In this document: piece by piece, positions 60,965-64,000 of the stretch | How positions within the stretch are numbered: the stretch's first letter is position 1 | Layout of the letters: the number at the start of each line of letters is the position of its first letter | NCBI GenBank assembly: GCA_019429385.1 | Contig: JAHYIS010000006.1 | Coordinates: 1 to 64,000, forward strand | Length of the DNA stretch: 64,000 nucleotides | Direction: 5' to 3' | Source of the DNA: ANME-2 cluster archaeon | GTDB taxonomy: Archaea > Halobacteriota > Methanosarcinia > Methanosarcinales > Methanocomedenaceae | Translations under genes and position numbers: made by a program | Notes under the pieces: model-generated | What the model saw: only the letters and a program-made list of their open reading frames with translations | What the model was told of the DNA's origin: nothing | The model's database searches: none

Positions 60965-61930
60965 GTGATGCCTATGAAAACTTTGAATAAACAAGGGTAT
61001 TTGGATAAAATAAGGCCATACATCGAGATGTTGCGGCCTGAGATAGCTGATATGGACCTTGCGCTCCCGGCAGCAAGTGCGCTGCTGGCAACCTATTACC
61101 TAAGCGGAGGACTTCCCGACATTTTTCTCTTCATGGTGGCAGTGGCAGGTGCATATTTTGCCATTACCAGTTCGTATGTCCTCAATGATTACTGTGATGT
61201 GGATATTGATCAGATAAACCTTCCCAAGCGCCCGCTCCCGTCATCACGCATAAAACAAAAAAGTGCACTTCTCTATGCCGTAGTGCTGGCAATAGTGGCA
61301 GGAACCGTTGCCGCATTCCTGAACCTGGAGTCACTGGTGGTCTTTATCATCGCAGCCGGTATCATCACATTCTACTCGGCCATAGCAAAGCGTTCAACAT
61401 TCCTGAGCTTTGTGCCGGTGGGAATATCGTATGGATTAGTACCTATCGGTGTATGGCTGGCATTTGATCCGGCCGGCATCCTTAAACCTGATATTGATAA
61501 CCAGGTACTGCCACTGCCTGCAATATTCCTGGGTATTATGATGTGCGTGACCGACTGGGGTTTTACGTTAAGCGGCGTGGCACGCGATGTGGAAGGTGAC
61601 CGGGCAAAAGGCGCCCCGACAACCCCGGTAACCTTTGGCGTGCCTCTTACTTCAAAATTCGTGTTCGTTTGCTGGGTACTCGGTGTTATCGCTTCACTCG
61701 TTATTGGATACACTGCCCGTCTGGGTCCGGTTTATTTTACAGGCGCCCTGCTTGGCGGAGGCTGGATATTATGGCAATCAATGGATTTTATCAGGAATCC
61801 GGAACCGAAACGAGGCGGAGAATTGTTCCTGCAGGGTTCCAGGTACCGGGGTGTCATGTTCGGTTCTTTGATAGTGGATGTGCTGCTCCTGATATTCATA
61901 AAGTCTACAGGCTATCCTTTCATATGGTAA
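60965..61930 (+). CDS. UbiA-family prenyltransferase
   Basis: 321 residues with eight or nine membrane segments. The two Asp-rich metal/prenyl-diphosphate motifs are NDYCDVDIDQINLPKRPLPS near 77 (NDxxDxxxD) and SGVARDVEGDRAKGAPTTP near 206 (DxxxD). The family adds polyprenyl chains; in archaea members include digeranylgeranylglyceryl-phosphate synthase and menaquinone or heme-a enzymes. The neighbour downstream is a geranylgeranyl reductase, so ether-lipid synthesis is the favoured role. The start may be GTG 60965 or ATG 60968 or 60974. Confidence 0.82.
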   Translation: MMPMKTLNKQGYLDKIRPYIEMLRPEIADMDLALPAASALLATYYLSGGLPDIFLFMVAVAGAYFAITSSYVLNDYCDVDIDQINLPKRPLPSSRIKQKSALLYAVVLAIVAGTVAAFLNLESLVVFIIAAGIITFYSAIAKRSTFLSFVPVGISYGLVPIGVWLAFDPAGILKPDIDNQVLPLPAIFLGIMMCVTDWGFTLSGVARDVEGDRAKGAPTTPVTFGVPLTSKFVFVCWVLGVIASLVIGYTARLGPVYFTGALLGGGWILWQSMDFIRNPEPKRGGELFLQGSRYRGVMFGSLIVDVLLLIFIKSTGYPFIW

Positions 61931-61945
61931 TACGGAGTTGTTCAG

Positions 61946-63121
61946 GTGAATAGACATACCGATGCCGATATAGTGGTAATCGGTGCCAGCCCTGCCGGGA
62001 TAATGGCAGCCAGGGAGGCAGCACGAAGAGGCGCATCGGTCATCCTGGTGGATGCTAAAGAGGATATGGGAATACCACCCCATCCTGCAAATACTTTTTT
62101 CAGGTTCATGATGGAGCGTAGCAGTGAACCGATCCTGGATGAGTATGTGGTGAACAGGTTAAAGGGTATGAAGATCATCTCACCCTCCGGTATTGCTGTG
62201 GATATTGAGACTCCTGGATATTTTATTGACAGGGGGTTATTTGACCGTCATTACCAGGAAGAACTGGCAGGAACGGGTGTGGATATGAGGATGGGAGTTG
62301 AGGTACTGGCCGTGATACCTTCAGGCGGAGTGTTTACATTAAGCACGTCTGGTGGCCTCCTGGTAACCAGGCTGGTGATTGCGGCCGATGGCATTGAGTC
62401 AAAGACCGCGGCGCGGATGGGCCTTAATACCACCCGCTATCCTGGCGATATTGCCTGGGCCATGGAAGCCGAGGTCCGGGCGCCCGGAATCGGTGAACCT
62501 GACATGTTCGAATATTATATCGGGAGGCATTCACCGGGCTGGAAATCCACCTACTCCCCTGCCGGTGGCGACCGGGCCACGCTGGGTGTGTATGTGAGGC
62601 GACAGGGAAGGGATGTATCTGCTTTTTTTGACAGATGGCTTAAACGGTTTGCAACAATGAAAGGATATAGTGTTGGTGACATCGAGATAAAATCCAGGTT
62701 CACGGGCGGCGACCCAATAGCTACAGTGCCAAAACAGCTTGTTGCTGACGGGTTCATGGTAACAGGGGGCGCAGCGGGCCAGAGCGGTATCGGTTATGGT
62801 ATGCGTGCCGGGCAGATATGCGGTGAGGTGGCTGCCGCAGCAGTGAATGAGAATGATCTTTCGAAACAGAGATTGAAGGAATACCAGAAACGCTGGAAAG
62901 GTGAGTTTGCCAGTGAGTACTGGATGGGAAGGATGGGCCTTGAACTGGTTCGCAAGATGACCGATAAGGAGATCGATACCATGGTGTCGGTGTTCGCCGG
63001 GCGCGACCTGTCATCGCTAAGCGGTACACCAATGGTGCAGGGTGTGAAGACCGGGTTGTTCGTGGCGCGTCATAAACCGGCGGCGCTGTGGGCATACAGG
63101 GCACTGTTGAGGCGGAAATAA
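61946..63121 (+). CDS. Geranylgeranyl reductase-family protein
   Basis: 391 residues. The FAD-binding fold VVIGASPAGIMAAREAARRG (about 10-29) is followed by the GGR-type VDAKEDMGIPPHPANTFF, then a substrate region, then FMVTGGAAGQSGIGYGMRAG near 271, the second FAD motif. The family saturates the double bonds of geranylgeranyl chains in archaeal ether lipids or of quinone side chains. It follows the UbiA-type prenyltransferase after 15 bases, so the two act in one pathway. The GTG start is at 61946. Confidence 0.85.
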   Translation: MNRHTDADIVVIGASPAGIMAAREAARRGASVILVDAKEDMGIPPHPANTFFRFMMERSSEPILDEYVVNRLKGMKIISPSGIAVDIETPGYFIDRGLFDRHYQEELAGTGVDMRMGVEVLAVIPSGGVFTLSTSGGLLVTRLVIAADGIESKTAARMGLNTTRYPGDIAWAMEAEVRAPGIGEPDMFEYYIGRHSPGWKSTYSPAGGDRATLGVYVRRQGRDVSAFFDRWLKRFATMKGYSVGDIEIKSRFTGGDPIATVPKQLVADGFMVTGGAAGQSGIGYGMRAGQICGEVAAAAVNENDLSKQRLKEYQKRWKGEFASEYWMGRMGLELVRKMTDKEIDTMVSVFAGRDLSSLSGTPMVQGVKTGLFVARHKPAALWAYRALLRRK

Positions 63122-63302
63122 ACGGGCCTGTTTCGATTAGCAATAAAACAAACATGCAAAATGCCTTTAAAAACCACAATGATGAACGTATGTATATCCC
63201 AACGGTAAAACTCAAGAATTACTAATTCCTCATTGCCCTACAACCAGGTTTAAGTATCATGGTATTTCAATCAGGTATACCCATATCAGGATCGTGATAT
63301 CA

Positions 63303-63797
63303 ATGAACCTGCGTGAAATCCTGCACAAACACAAGGAATCTTTTCAAGACAAACTGCTGGAATCCCTTTCCCAGAAACATTCCATACCAACTGAAGAGGT
63401 CATGAAGCAGTTCGGTGATAACATTAACATCCTGGTCAACTCAAAGTACGCTCCGCTTGAGCAGGTAGCAGACGATATTTGTGCCGTCAAAAACCCTGTT
63501 GTGCTAAACATCAGGCGTGCCAGGCAGCGCGAAGATACATGCAAGATATGCGAGTCCAACGAGCCAAACATCCGGGCCCTTGACCAGATGCACGGTACTA
63601 CCATATCCATATTTGAGATAAGCGAAGATAGTGCCGCAGGTTCTCTGTACCATGTGCTGTTCAAAGGTGCACCCGACGAGGACAAGAAACTGCCCCTGAC
63701 CGCGATCATACACAACGGTGACGTTAAACGGGTCTGGGCCGGCAAGTCTGTGGAACCTTCTGTCTATTCAGGACTGATACGAAAAGCTCTGGCCTGA
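63303..63797 (+). CDS. Conserved protein with CxxC motif
   Basis: 164 residues from ATG 63303; an upstream GTG at 63294 would add three residues and lies in the GTGAT that serves as SD. The N-terminal half is helical and charged; the middle has a strand VVLNIRR, then TCKICESNE with a CxxC pair, and the end carries IHNGDVKRVWAGKSVEPSVY. The CxxC plus a beta-rich tail could be redox-active or zinc-binding. I do not recognise the family. It is followed by the probable NrpR gene on the other strand (52 bases). Confidence 0.6.
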   Translation: MNLREILHKHKESFQDKLLESLSQKHSIPTEEVMKQFGDNINILVNSKYAPLEQVADDICAVKNPVVLNIRRARQREDTCKICESNEPNIRALDQMHGTTISIFEISEDSAAGSLYHVLFKGAPDEDKKLPLTAIIHNGDVKRVWAGKSVEPSVYSGLIRKALA

Positions 63798-63849
63798 AAA
63801 CCACAATCAGGACGTCTTTCATCCTTTATTTTGTTATTTCTGCCCTAGC

Positions 63850-64000
63850 CTATATTCGGGTCATATCCTTGAAATTCGTAATTGTTGAAATCGGATGTAT
63901 GGATATATCTATTCCATTCTCGTCCACTGCTACCAGGCTATTTACCCCTGCATACAGGGAAATTCCTATCTTACCCGTATTTATGGGACCCCCAAGAACT
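63850..64000 (-). CDS. C-terminal end of a probable NrpR/DUF128 regulator (partial)
   Basis: The minus strand is open from the right edge to TAG (63852-63850): about 50 residues, VLGGPINTGKIGISLYAG, then VNSLVAVDENGIDISIH and ISTITNFKDM. The Gly-Gly-Pro followed by Gly-Lys-x-Gly and the VAVDENGI pattern are typical of DUF128 domains, as in NrpR, the repressor of nitrogen-fixation and nitrogen-assimilation genes in methanogens. The N-terminal winged helix lies outside the window, so NrpR rather than another DUF128 protein is an inference. Confidence 0.6.
   Translation of the reverse strand, partial: VLGGPINTGKIGISLYAGVNSLVAVDENGIDISIHPISTITNFKDMTRI

Overview
The window is archaeal chromosomal DNA, most likely from the Methanosarcinia: a methanogen or an ANME-2-type methane oxidiser. 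The evidence is a P0/P1 ribosomal stalk, an Spt5-SecE-FtsZ cluster, SRP19, archaeal triosephosphate isomerase, topoisomerase VI beside a bacterial-type gyrase, a siroheme-decarboxylase (Ahb) subunit in a heme cluster, coenzyme B genes (aksA, hacA), DUF22 and DUF116 proteins, and ether-lipid genes (UbiA family, geranylgeranyl reductase). Start sites are archaeal: several leaderless genes with TATA-like boxes about 25-28 bases upstream, and several TTG or GTG starts behind good Shine-Dalgarno (SD) sequences. The exact genus cannot be decided from the sequence.

Layout. 1-6200: tail of an unrecognised gene, cytoplasmic HtrA-type protease, DMT transporter, two-subunit 2-oxoacid:ferredoxin oxidoreductase, nitroreductase, small exported protein. 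6200-7700: AT-rich stretch with a bacterial-type RNase III, then tRNA-Leu(CAG). 7770-18115: argF, purD, small conserved archaeal proteins (BofA-like, zinc ribbon, DUF22, tandem DUF116), hisG, tpiA, two small membrane-anchored proteins. 18116-22690: a possible small RNA, an orphan IorA-like TPP enzyme lacking its ferredoxin domain, aksA and hacA. 22730-25590: srp19, a methyltransferase, a phytoene-desaturase-like flavoprotein. 25610-35150: one long minus-strand run, top6B-top6A-gyrB-gyrA-scpA-scpB, a DNA-topology and chromosome-folding operon; GyrA ends in an acidic tandem-repeat tail. 35270-43460: Lrp-type RAM domain, hisB, hisA, a GC-rich element of unknown nature, an AT-rich two-gene DUF1828 module next to a truncated type IIG restriction-modification gene, then a divergent MgtE-like transporter and a PhoU/TrkA_C protein. 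43590-49700: ribosomal stalk operon, spt5, secE, ftsZ, dtdA. 49980-55690: heme cluster (ahb, met8-like, hemA, hemB) flanked by two related small membrane proteins, a RecA/KaiC-like protein with an altered Walker A, and dCMP deaminase. 55800-63800: secF-secD-thiI, small conserved proteins, a PGF-CTERM-like surface protein, UbiA prenyltransferase, geranylgeranyl reductase. The right edge cuts a probable NrpR/DUF128 regulator.

The window is mostly housekeeping and biosynthesis. Its least ordinary parts are the IorA-like enzyme beside coenzyme B genes, the topology operon with its GyrA tail, the foreign-looking RNase III, the decayed restriction locus with its AT-rich cargo, the folded leader in front of ribosomal protein L1, and two candidate non-coding RNAs. 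No CRISPR array, insertion sequence, rRNA gene or replication-initiator gene was seen.
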